Assembly (NCBI RefSeq): GCF_000473105.1
Contig: NZ_KI421498.1
Span: 2,108,001 to 2,172,000 of the forward strand
Reading direction: 5' to 3'
Length of the DNA stretch: 64,000 nucleotides
Source of the DNA: Phaeobacter inhibens DSM 16374
GTDB taxonomy: Bacteria; Pseudomonadota; Alphaproteobacteria; Rhodobacterales; Rhodobacteraceae
Shown here: piece by piece, positions 9,282-16,997 of the stretch
Numbering within the stretch: position 1 is the stretch's first letter
How the letters are laid out: each line of letters opens with the position of its first letter
The notes under the pieces: generated by a model
Told to the model about the DNA's origin: nothing
Database searches by the model: none
What the model saw: only the letters and a program-made list of their open reading frames with translations
Made by a program: the position numbers and the translations under genes

Positions 9282-10373
9282 ATGCCAATCATCAAAGCCG
9301 CCGTCTGCCATGAGTTCGGCAGCCCTCTCGTGATTGAGGATGTCCAGCTCGCCGCACCTCGCGACGGAGAAGTTGAGGTGACGCTGGACGCCGTTGCGAT
9401 CTGCCATAGCGACATCTCCTATGCGGAGGGCGCCTGGGGTGGATTTCTGCCCGCCGTCTATGGCCACGAAGCCGCTGGGGTAATCAGCGCAGTCGGCGAC
9501 AATGTGCAGAACTTCGCTGAGGGCGACAGCGTCGTCGTCACTCTGATCCGATCCTGTGGCAGCTGTCCCAGCTGCGCAGGTGGTGTACCAACCTTGTGCG
9601 AAACCCCCTATGATGCCATCAACGGTCCGCTCAAAACCACCGACGGAGCGCCGTTGATGCAGGCAATGGCCTGCGGTGCCTTTGCTGAGCGGGTCGTCGT
9701 GGACCAACGCCAGATCGTAAAAATCCCAAACGAAATAGCCAAAGATGTCGCCGCGCTTATCTCCTGCGGCGTCATCACAGGCGTTGGTGCGGCAGTGAAT
9801 GCCGCAAAATTGCGCGCGGGCGAGGATGTTGTGGTGATCGGCGCAGGTGGCGTTGGCCTCAATGCGATCCAGGGCGCTCGCATTGCGGGTGCTCGCCGGA
9901 TCGTTGCCGTCGATCTGAGCGAGGAAAAGCTGGAGATTGCCAAGGAGTTTGGCGCGACCCACACAGTCCTCGGCCGCCTCGATGCGCCATGGAAGGCCTC
10001 ATACAAGGCTCTTGGCGGCAGAGGGGCTGATGTCGTGCTGGTCACCGTTGGCGCCATCCCGGCCTATGAGCAGGCCACGCGATATCTGGGTATCGGTGGG
10101 CGCATGGCAATGATCGGCATGCCGCACTCGGGCGCGAAAGCCAGCTATGAGCCGGTCATCATGGCTGCCATCGGACAAGGCATGATCGGCTCCAAAATGG
10201 GTGACGTGGTAATCCAGCGCGATATCCCTTGGATGGTGGACCTTTATCAGCAGGGGCGCCTGAAGTTGGACGAGTTGATTTCCGGGCGCTGGAGCCTTGA
10301 AGACATCAATGCAGCGATTGCCGATACAAAAACAGGATCGGCGCGTCGCAACGTCATCCTTTTTGATCGATAG
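9282..10373 (+). CDS. zinc-dependent alcohol dehydrogenase
   Basis: 363-residue medium-chain dehydrogenase/reductase. Catalytic-zinc ligands Cys41 and His62-Glu63 (GHEAAG) are present, as is a complete structural-zinc set Cys92, Cys95, Cys98 and Cys106. The Rossmann motif GAGGVGLNAIQ is followed by VAVDL, whose Asp favours NAD over NADP. GGGAGAGA lies just before the ATG. The substrate is unknown. The enolase-superfamily gene 29 bases downstream suggests a joint role in catabolism of a sugar acid or polyol, which is inference. Confidence 0.87.
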   Translation: MPIIKAAVCHEFGSPLVIEDVQLAAPRDGEVEVTLDAVAICHSDISYAEGAWGGFLPAVYGHEAAGVISAVGDNVQNFAEGDSVVVTLIRSCGSCPSCAGGVPTLCETPYDAINGPLKTTDGAPLMQAMACGAFAERVVVDQRQIVKIPNEIAKDVAALISCGVITGVGAAVNAAKLRAGEDVVVIGAGGVGLNAIQGARIAGARRIVAVDLSEEKLEIAKEFGATHTVLGRLDAPWKASYKALGGRGADVVLVTVGAIPAYEQATRYLGIGGRMAMIGMPHSGAKASYEPVIMAAIGQGMIGSKMGDVVIQRDIPWMVDLYQQGRLKLDELISGRWSLEDINAAIADTKTGSARRNVILFDR

Positions 10374-10402
10374 ACCTCTGAGCACACACGGAAGAACCTG
10401 AC

Positions 10403-11635
10403 ATGAAACTGCAAGACCTCGACATCATTGTCACCGCTCCACCAGCACCTGGTTGGGGGGGGCGCTACTGGATCCTGCTCAAGGTGACCACCGACACCGG
10501 TATCACCGGCTGGGGCGAATGCTACGCCGCCTCCGTTGGTCCAGACGCAATGTCGCATGTGATCCGCGATGTCTTCGAGCGGCATATGCAGGGCATGAAT
10601 CCCGAAAATATCGAATTGATGTTTCGGCGGGCCTATTCTTCGGGATTCACACAGCGCCCCGACCTCAGCGTCATGGGCGCATTTTCCGGCCTTGAGATCG
10701 CCTGTTGGGATATCCTCGGCAAGGATCGCGACCGGCCGGTTCATGCTCTCATTGGCGGGCGGATGAACGACCGGTTGCGCGCCTATACCTATCTTTACCC
10801 GCTGCCCCATCACGACATTGATGCGTTCTGGAACACCCCCGAACTGGCGGCCGAATCTGCAATCGCAGCAGTAGAAAAAGGTTACACTGCGGTCAAATTC
10901 GACCCGGCCGGTCCTTATACGACGCGGGGAGGGCATATGCCGGCCCAATCTGACATCACCCAATCCGTCGCCTTTTGCCGTGCGATCCGTGAGGCCGTCG
11001 GCGATAGGGCAGATTTGTTGTTTGGCACCCATGGTCAGTTTACGCCGGCAGGGGCAATTCGGCTCGGCCAGGCATTGGAACCTTATGAGCCGCTGTGGTT
11101 CGAAGAGCCCACGCCTCCCGATCTGGTCGCAGATATGGCTCGGGTTGCAGATCGGGTGCGCATCCCGGTCGCGACAGGGGAACGGCTGACGACAAAAGCG
11201 GAGTTCGCCGCCATCTTGCGGGCAGGTGCGGCAGAAATACTGCAACCGGCCTTGGGACGATCAGGCGGCATCTGGGAGACCAAGAAAATTGCGGCCATCG
11301 CCGAAGTTTTTGGCGCACAGATGGCACCACACCTCTACGCCGGCCCCGTCGAATGGGCCGCCAACATCCAGCTTGCGACCGCGATCCCCAACCTCTTGAT
11401 GATCGAAACAATCGAGACACCGTTTCATGCGGCGCTGATTAAGCAGGGTATCACCGTTGAGGACGGTTTTGTGACCCCGTCAGACACGCCAGGTCTTGGC
11501 ATTGAGGTCGACGAAGACCTTGCTCGCGCCAATCCCTTCATCGGGGATGATCTGCACCTCAACATGCAGGATGCCCCATGCAACTATGCCGAGGGAAACA
11601 GCTTTGTGGGCGGAGCCCCTCCTATGGAGGACTAG
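10403..11635 (+). CDS. mandelate racemase/muconate lactonizing enzyme family protein
   Basis: 410-residue enolase-superfamily protein: N-terminal capping domain (GWGECYA near residue 36), then a TIM barrel. Recognisable barrel segments are AVKFDPAGPY (second-strand Lys), LLFGTHGQFT (third strand), WFEEP (metal-binding Glu) and PVATGERLTT (Glu). The third-strand segment reads GTHG where MR/MLE enzymes usually place an Asp metal ligand and GalD reads DFHG. Probable sugar-acid dehydratase, epimerase or cycloisomerase; I cannot name the substrate. Likely in one transcript with the preceding dehydrogenase. Confidence 0.83.
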   Translation: MKLQDLDIIVTAPPAPGWGGRYWILLKVTTDTGITGWGECYAASVGPDAMSHVIRDVFERHMQGMNPENIELMFRRAYSSGFTQRPDLSVMGAFSGLEIACWDILGKDRDRPVHALIGGRMNDRLRAYTYLYPLPHHDIDAFWNTPELAAESAIAAVEKGYTAVKFDPAGPYTTRGGHMPAQSDITQSVAFCRAIREAVGDRADLLFGTHGQFTPAGAIRLGQALEPYEPLWFEEPTPPDLVADMARVADRVRIPVATGERLTTKAEFAAILRAGAAEILQPALGRSGGIWETKKIAAIAEVFGAQMAPHLYAGPVEWAANIQLATAIPNLLMIETIETPFHAALIKQGITVEDGFVTPSDTPGLGIEVDEDLARANPFIGDDLHLNMQDAPCNYAEGNSFVGGAPPMED

Positions 11636-11677
11636 CAAACGCCACGCCGTAGATGCCCGTGTCATCTGCGAGAAACC

Positions 11678-11740
11678 GCCATGCCGTGTGCCACAGGCGC
11701 CCGGCATGGCCCAACGGGATCGGATCTTGACCAAGATCCG
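11678..11740. terminator. double hairpin between convergent genes
   Basis: Two consecutive perfect inverted repeats: GCCATGCCG / CGGCATGGC (11678-11686 and 11702-11710, 15-base loop) and CGGATCTTG / CAAGATCCG (11721-11729 and 11732-11740). They sit in the 141-base gap between the convergent MR/MLE and FAH genes. There is no T-tract, so factor-independent termination is uncertain, but the position fits a bidirectional transcript end. Confidence 0.5.
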
Positions 11741-11776
11741 GCGACGGGCGGGAGTGCATGTAATGAAGAAAAACAG

Positions 11777-12625
11777 TCAGCTGTCTTCGACGATATTTTG
11801 CTGCTGTTCACCCAGCCCATCGATGCCTAGCCGCAGGGTATCGCCTGCCCTCAAATAGATCGGGTCGGGTTTCTGCCCCATCCCCACCCCCGGCGGTGTC
11901 CCGGTTGCAATGAGGTCACCGGGATGCAGTGTCATCAACTGGCTGAGATGCGAGATGATTTCGGCGACGGAGAAGATCATCGTACTGCTGTGACCCCGCT
12001 GCATGCGCTTGCCGTTCATATCACAGTAAAGCGCAAGTTGCTGTGGGTCGGGAACCTCGTCGGGCGTCACCAACCATGGGCCAATCGGGCCGAAACTGTC
12101 ACAGCTCTTACCCTTGGTCCATTGCCCGGACAGATCCATCTGGAAGGATCGCTCCGAGACGTCATTGACTACGCAATACCCCGCCACATGGTCCAACGCG
12201 TCCTCAGCCCCGACATATTTGGCCGTTTTCCCAATCACCACGCCCAATTCCACCTCCCAGTCGGCTTTCTCCGCGCCTCGCGGTAAAACCACTGGATCGT
12301 TGGGGCCGCTGATGGCCGAATTCGCCTTCAGAAACAGGATGGGATGCTTCGGGATCGCCAGCCCCGCCTCCTCAGCGTGATCCCGGTAGTTCAGACCGAT
12401 ACAGAGAAATTTGCCTACGTTGCCAACGCAGGGGGCTAGCCTCGGCTCTCCCCGAATGATCGGCAAATCTGCCAGTGGAAGCGATGCCAGCTTCGCTTGC
12501 GTGTCACGCCCCAGTTCTGCGCCCGTGAGATCTGCGATATAATCGCCAAGATCTCGCAGAGTGCCATCGTCGGCTTTGAGGCCCGGACGAATACCAGAGG
12601 CGCTATGATATCTCAGTAATTTCAC
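11777..12625 (-). CDS. fumarylacetoacetate hydrolase family protein
   Basis: 282-residue FAH-fold enzyme. Metal ligands Glu124 and Glu126 (DWEVELG) and Asp155 (NDVS) are present, and residues 75-83 (CIGLNYRDH) form the usual substrate-loop segment. Homologues include ureidoglycolate lyase, 2,4-didehydro-3-deoxy-L-rhamnonate/fuconate hydrolases and hydroxyheptadienedioate isomerases. Next to an alcohol dehydrogenase and an enolase-superfamily enzyme, a diketo sugar-acid hydrolase is attractive but unproven. The start is GTG at 12625 (MKLLRYH...), with GGAAG upstream. It converges on the MR/MLE gene. Confidence 0.85.
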   Translation of the reverse strand: MKLLRYHSASGIRPGLKADDGTLRDLGDYIADLTGAELGRDTQAKLASLPLADLPIIRGEPRLAPCVGNVGKFLCIGLNYRDHAEEAGLAIPKHPILFLKANSAISGPNDPVVLPRGAEKADWEVELGVVIGKTAKYVGAEDALDHVAGYCVVNDVSERSFQMDLSGQWTKGKSCDSFGPIGPWLVTPDEVPDPQQLALYCDMNGKRMQRGHSSTMIFSVAEIISHLSQLMTLHPGDLIATGTPPGVGMGQKPDPIYLRAGDTLRLGIDGLGEQQQNIVEDS

Positions 12626-12695
12626 GACGGTTGCTTCCCCTTGATCCCGAACACCCGCGCCCCGTTTGGACGCTTAGACACTGCACCAAACATTG

Positions 12696-15600
12696 TCAGC
12701 TCGACACATAACCCGCCACGACTTGCAGCAGTTTGAAGGCGGTCGCCGCATCGTTTTCCACAACCGCAAGGAACTCCTCCTCACCAATCCGCAAACAGGT
12801 CAATTCGCTTTCCGCAATCATGCTGAGGGCTCGGGGTTCCTTCCGGATCAGACCCAATTCGCCAACCAGACGACCGGCGCCAACCTTGGCAACCAGTCGG
12901 TGTGTGTCCCCGTCCTGCGGCAAGTACAGGCCTGCCTCTCCTTCCAGCACCATATAGGCGCCATCGCTCGCCTCATCATCTTTCAGAAACACTGTGTCGC
13001 CAGCTTTCGCCGTGTACCAGCGCGCCCCAAAGGCCAGCAGACGCAGCTGACGGCGGTTGAGCTCGGAGAACAGCTCTGTCTGCTCCAGCGCTCTGAGCTT
13101 GCGCGCGAGGTCGGCACTCCCGGCGCCATCGCTGACCGCATCCGCGACCGGGCTATCGCTGACCAGTCGCCCCTGACGCAGTTCGTAGTAGCCGTCGAAA
13201 ACATCCGGACTTTCGAAGCTGCTGCCAAGGTAGATCAGCGTGGTATCCGGCAACAGCTGGCGCAGGTTCTTATGAATCGCGATCCGGGTGTCGAGATCAT
13301 AACTCGCCATGGCGGCGTCCAGGATCAATATATCTGGGCGCTTGATAGACGCCCGGGAAAACGCAAGCGGCTCGGCAAAGCTGGCAGCAAGCCCCTGCCC
13401 GCCCAGCGCGATCGGCAGATCAAAGATCAGCTCAACCACATGGTCGCGGACACCGTTCTTCACCAACACATCCGAGACAAGTTTCTGCACCTCTTCGGCC
13501 CGTCCCCCGGCGCTATCGGATACTTTGCCAAACAGGGCGTTTTCCAGAACTGTCAAGCCGGGTGCAAATGTCCGGTCATCAAGCGGTTCGAAAATATCGT
13601 CCAGCGTGGCCATCAGCTGGCTGGAATGGCTCTGCCGAAAGGCCAGAATACGCTCTTCTATCTCACTGCTGAACGCCGCACCGATCTGCTCAGCAGAAAT
13701 GCTGAAGGGGACGATCAGCAATCGCGCCAGCTCCTCATGGCTCAGCGCGGAGACACCATCGTTACGGGTCTTGTCCACCAGCGCAAGCGCCCCCTCATAG
13801 GCCGAGGTCTCCAGACCCAGCTTGCGGAACAGTGGATGATCGGTGCCGTCGATACCAAAGATCTGCCGTAGCATTTCCACCACATCGCGGCTTAGGGCCA
13901 CTAGATCCACGTCCAGATTGAGCTCCCGCAACTGATCGAGAAAATCATCCTGCTGACGCAGCACGTCTTCGCTCATGCGGCCCTGTGTGGTTGCATACAG
14001 CAGGTTTTCAGCCACTGGCAGTGCCGGGTTGTACCGATCAGGTGCCAAGAAATGCACATAGTCATCTAGGCCCGCGTCGATGACGGCCTGCTGCACGGTG
14101 CCCCGCAGATCGACGAGTTGCTGCGCCAGTTCCGGGTGGCTTGAGGCCTCAAAGCGTTGCTCGACCCCACGGCGAAACAGCGCGGTGTCGGATCCAATGC
14201 CTGAAACCAGCCTGAGCCACCAGTCGCGCAGCTCCGCCTCGCTGGAGAACCCGGCGAGGGCCGGATCAAGCCACGACGCGTCGAGCGGATCGGGACTATT
14301 GCCTGCACGCTGCGCCACATCATACCGCCGCAGATCCTGTGCGGCTCCCAGTGGCCGCTGTCGGATCGGCATCATCACATTGTCGCCAAACGATCCCTGA
14401 AACAACACCGGTCGGGAGGTGGCATGTCCGATACGTGCAGCGATCACCGCCTGATGAATGTCGCGCATATCCTGGCCATCAATCGAAACCTCACCGGCCG
14501 AGGGCAGCAATTCCCGGGTGAGCAGCCCCGCCAAGGCGCGGCGGTCTTCCTCCGATGGGGCGGCGACGCCAATCACCTTCCCTGCCGGGAACCGCGCGTT
14601 CAGATCTTCCAGAACGAGATTGCCATTGGCATCACGAACATTGACCCCCTCAACGACGATATCGCCCTTCAGGCGCTGCAATTCATCCGGTGCGCCAGTC
14701 ATCAAGGCCTCGTCCACCATTCCCGGAGGATCGAACCGCTCCAGAATGACATCCCAACGCAACGCCATATCCTGCGTCTGGTTGTAGTAGGCCAGCAACT
14801 CCTTCCAGGGAGACGCCAGATCCTTGTAGGCTGCGAGAGCTGCAACCAACGCGCCAAGCGAGACCTTCCCCTCCAGCACCAGGTAGCCGCCCACCGCGTA
14901 GAACAGGAACGGCGTTAACTGCGTGATGAAGTTGTTGAGAAACTTCATGAAGAATTTCTTCTGATAGATCTCAAACCGGATGTCATAAAGCCAGCCAAGC
15001 CGGTCAGTGATCACAGCCATCCGATAGCGCCAGCCGCCATTCAGACGCAGGGTCGACGCCCCCGCCGCACTCTCTCCTATTTCGGAGGCCAAAGCTCGAA
15101 TCTGGCGAATGCGTTTCTTGTTCAACAGGTTAATCTGGCGCTGCAACATTGGGATCAACCAACCCTGCAACGGAATAAGTGCAACAGCCGCCAGTCCGAA
15201 CCAGACATTCTGCATAAACAGGAAATACAGGATAGTCAGCATCTGACCCGCCTGCAGAACCGGCTGGCTGACCGCATCCCCCATCAGCCCGCCCATAGGC
15301 TCGCTCTCGGATGTGATCATCGAGACCAATTCACCCTGACTGACACGCTCGAAATATGGTTGCGGAAACCTAAGCACACGCGAGATCAGGCGATAGCGAA
15401 ACCGCCGCAACATCCGCTCAGCCAGAATGCCCTTCATCGTGTTGATGCGCATCTTCAGCAGGCCATGGGCCAGCACGGCCATAAGGAACCCGCCGCACAG
15501 CAGCCAAAGGTAGTGCAGCTGGGTCAGCTCATAACCAAACAGATCAATGCTGGAGCTTTGGGCACCGATAGCATCATTGATGATGCGCTTTGGCAGCTCC

Positions 15601-15704
15601 AGTGTCAGGTACAATAGTGGAAACAGGCAGGCGGTAACCACCAGCAAGACCATCTGGTCGCGCTTGGAGTAAGTCCAGATAAACCGAAAGAGAGTGCGTT
15701 CTAT
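12696..15704 (-). CDS. ABC exporter-like membrane protein with degenerate NBD and C-terminal cyclic-nucleotide domain
   Basis: About 1002 residues if started at an ATA at 15704; the first ATG (15653) would give 985. Order: type-I exporter transmembrane domain (about 1-320), nucleotide-binding-domain-like region (about 345-860) with a roughly 260-residue insertion, and a cNMP-binding domain (about 870-1002). ATPase motifs are lost: the Walker A position reads GVAAPSEEDRRALAG, the signature reads LGGQG, Walker B is followed by Ala not Glu (LILDAAMASYD), and the H-loop reads GSSFES. The residues ahead of the ATG (ERTLFRFIWTYSKRDQ) continue the exporter N-terminus, and GGAG lies 7 bases before the ATA. 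Function unknown; a cNMP-responsive membrane protein without ATPase activity is my inference. Confidence 0.82.
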   Translation of the reverse strand: MERTLFRFIWTYSKRDQMVLLVVTACLFPLLYLTLELPKRIINDAIGAQSSSIDLFGYELTQLHYLWLLCGGFLMAVLAHGLLKMRINTMKGILAERMLRRFRYRLISRVLRFPQPYFERVSQGELVSMITSESEPMGGLMGDAVSQPVLQAGQMLTILYFLFMQNVWFGLAAVALIPLQGWLIPMLQRQINLLNKKRIRQIRALASEIGESAAGASTLRLNGGWRYRMAVITDRLGWLYDIRFEIYQKKFFMKFLNNFITQLTPFLFYAVGGYLVLEGKVSLGALVAALAAYKDLASPWKELLAYYNQTQDMALRWDVILERFDPPGMVDEALMTGAPDELQRLKGDIVVEGVNVRDANGNLVLEDLNARFPAGKVIGVAAPSEEDRRALAGLLTRELLPSAGEVSIDGQDMRDIHQAVIAARIGHATSRPVLFQGSFGDNVMMPIRQRPLGAAQDLRRYDVAQRAGNSPDPLDASWLDPALAGFSSEAELRDWWLRLVSGIGSDTALFRRGVEQRFEASSHPELAQQLVDLRGTVQQAVIDAGLDDYVHFLAPDRYNPALPVAENLLYATTQGRMSEDVLRQQDDFLDQLRELNLDVDLVALSRDVVEMLRQIFGIDGTDHPLFRKLGLETSAYEGALALVDKTRNDGVSALSHEELARLLIVPFSISAEQIGAAFSSEIEERILAFRQSHSSQLMATLDDIFEPLDDRTFAPGLTVLENALFGKVSDSAGGRAEEVQKLVSDVLVKNGVRDHVVELIFDLPIALGGQGLAASFAEPLAFSRASIKRPDILILDAAMASYDLDTRIAIHKNLRQLLPDTTLIYLGSSFESPDVFDGYYELRQGRLVSDSPVADAVSDGAGSADLARKLRALEQTELFSELNRRQLRLLAFGARWYTAKAGDTVFLKDDEASDGAYMVLEGEAGLYLPQDGDTHRLVAKVGAGRLVGELGLIRKEPRALSMIAESELTCLRIGEEEFLAVVENDAATAFKLLQVVAGYVSS

Positions 15705-15947
15705 GGGACGGCTCCGAAATGGCGACAGTTGCGGAAACGGATCCTGATATGCCTAGCCCGGATTGCCCGTTGCAGGCAATGGCAACAAGGCGATCCAGCA
15801 ATCGAAGTTCCGACCCAAGCCACATGACAACGCTCTGATAAGACACAGTTGACGGAGCGTCGCGACGAATACTGTTACAGGCCATTTGCCAGCATCCAAA
15901 AAATACGTAAGCTTTCAGAGCTTGCGACACAAAATGAGGCCGTTCCC

Positions 15948-16340
15948 TTGTCAGATCCTCTTGCATCCCTGTTGGGATTGCTCTGCCTGCTTCAGATCAA
16001 GCACATGTTTGCCGATTTTTATCTGCAGACGCCCAAAATGCTGTCAGGTCGCGGGGAATATCTGCATGCAGGGCGCGCGCAGCATGCCGGGGTTCATGTA
16101 TTAGGGTCGATCATTGCCTTCGTGATTATGGGGGCACCTGTCGGATTTGTTCTGATTATCTGCGCACTGGAATGGGTCGCCCATTTCAATATCGACTATT
16201 GCAAGGCCTGCTATTCCAAGCGCAAGGAGCTGGCCCCGGATATGGCTGTCTACTGGCGTGCAATGGGGACCGATCAGGCGTTGCATCAGCTTACCTATCT
16301 GGCGATGGCAGCCGCCTGGGCACATGTGAGTTTCGGATAG
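15948..16340 (+). CDS. DUF3307 membrane protein
   Basis: 130-residue integral membrane protein of the DUF3307 family, function unknown. The motif QIKHMFADFYLQTPKM near residue 15 is the family hallmark, followed by about three hydrophobic helices. I prefer the TTG at 15948, preceded by GAGG eight bases upstream, so that the protein begins at SDPLASLLGLL; an in-frame TTG at 15849 would add 33 residues unlike the family. It is divergent from the ABC exporter-like gene and convergent with the Lrp-type regulator. Confidence 0.72.
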   Translation: MSDPLASLLGLLCLLQIKHMFADFYLQTPKMLSGRGEYLHAGRAQHAGVHVLGSIIAFVIMGAPVGFVLIICALEWVAHFNIDYCKACYSKRKELAPDMAVYWRAMGTDQALHQLTYLAMAAAWAHVSFG

Positions 16341-16387
16341 CCCCCGAAGAGCAGCGGCGAACATCCCGGTCACCAATTCAGACCGTT

Positions 16388-16858
16388 CTAAGGCGCCACC
16401 GGTTCATCGCGTTTAATAGTTCGCAGAACCACGTTTGTCTGCGCGCTGGCCACTGCCGGCAAACGGAACAAAAACTCCTCCAGAAATCGGTTGTAGGCGT
16501 CCAGATCGGGCGCAAGCACGCGCAGGTGATAGTCTGACTGCCCGGTGGTCGCATAACATTCCTGAACCAAACGGCTGGTCTCCACCGCCCTGATGAAGTC
16601 CGCTAGCTTATCGCGGTCATGACGTGTCAGCTGGACGTGTACGATGGCATGAAACCCGAGCCCCATCGCCTTTGCATTCACTACCGCACCATAACGCTCG
16701 ATGACGCCTGCCTCCTCAAGCGTGCGCACCCGCCGCCACAGCGCTGAGGCAGACATGCCGACAGCATCAGCCAGATCCGCGTTCGACATCCGCGCATCCC
16801 GCTGAAGAAGTGTTAGGATGCGGCGGTCGCGGTCATCCAGCGTCAAACCATCGTTCAT
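16388..16858 (-). CDS. Lrp/AsnC family transcriptional regulator
   Basis: 156-residue feast/famine regulator: N-terminal winged HTH (LDDRDRRILTLLQRDAR, then NADLADAVGMSASALWRRV) and C-terminal RAM ligand-binding domain (VHVQLTRHDRDKLADFI to about residue 150). It is divergent from the indolepyruvate oxidoreductase gene, which it probably regulates in response to an aromatic amino acid. The start at 16858 is chosen because GGAAA lies upstream and the perfect palindrome GAAAATATTTTC abuts it; an ATG at 16885 is possible. Confidence 0.88.
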   Translation of the reverse strand: MNDGLTLDDRDRRILTLLQRDARMSNADLADAVGMSASALWRRVRTLEEAGVIERYGAVVNAKAMGLGFHAIVHVQLTRHDRDKLADFIRAVETSRLVQECYATTGQSDYHLRVLAPDLDAYNRFLEEFLFRLPAVASAQTNVVLRTIKRDEPVAP

Positions 16859-16930
16859 GAAAATATTTTCCAAATTATCTGCCATGATGAAACATCTATT
16901 CACCTTTGCGCCCAATAGCAAATAATCTGG
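16859..16930. promoter_or_regulatory. candidate Lrp-type operator region upstream of ior1
   Basis: AT-rich divergent intergenic region. It holds the 12-base palindrome GAAAATATTTTC (16859-16870) touching the regulator start codon, and a near-identical direct repeat CAAATTATCTG (16871-16881) and CAAATAATCTG (16919-16929), 48 bases apart. AT-rich, helically phased repeats are typical of Lrp/AsnC binding regions. The regulatory role is inferred from position. Confidence 0.5.
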
Positions 16931-16997
16931 CACAAATTTTCGGCATAACCGGGTTATCCTTTCAGCCAATATCCATATTGATGCAAGGGATGTCCCC

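Noticed and set aside
9147-9962. 271-codon minus-strand open frame
   Set aside because: Mostly antisense to the zinc alcohol dehydrogenase, which has complete zinc-ligand motifs; no support of its own.
12693-13871. 392-codon plus-strand open frame
   Set aside because: Fully antisense to the ABC exporter-like gene; no recognisable domain, low-complexity Gln/Arg-rich composition typical of a reverse-frame shadow in GC-rich DNA.
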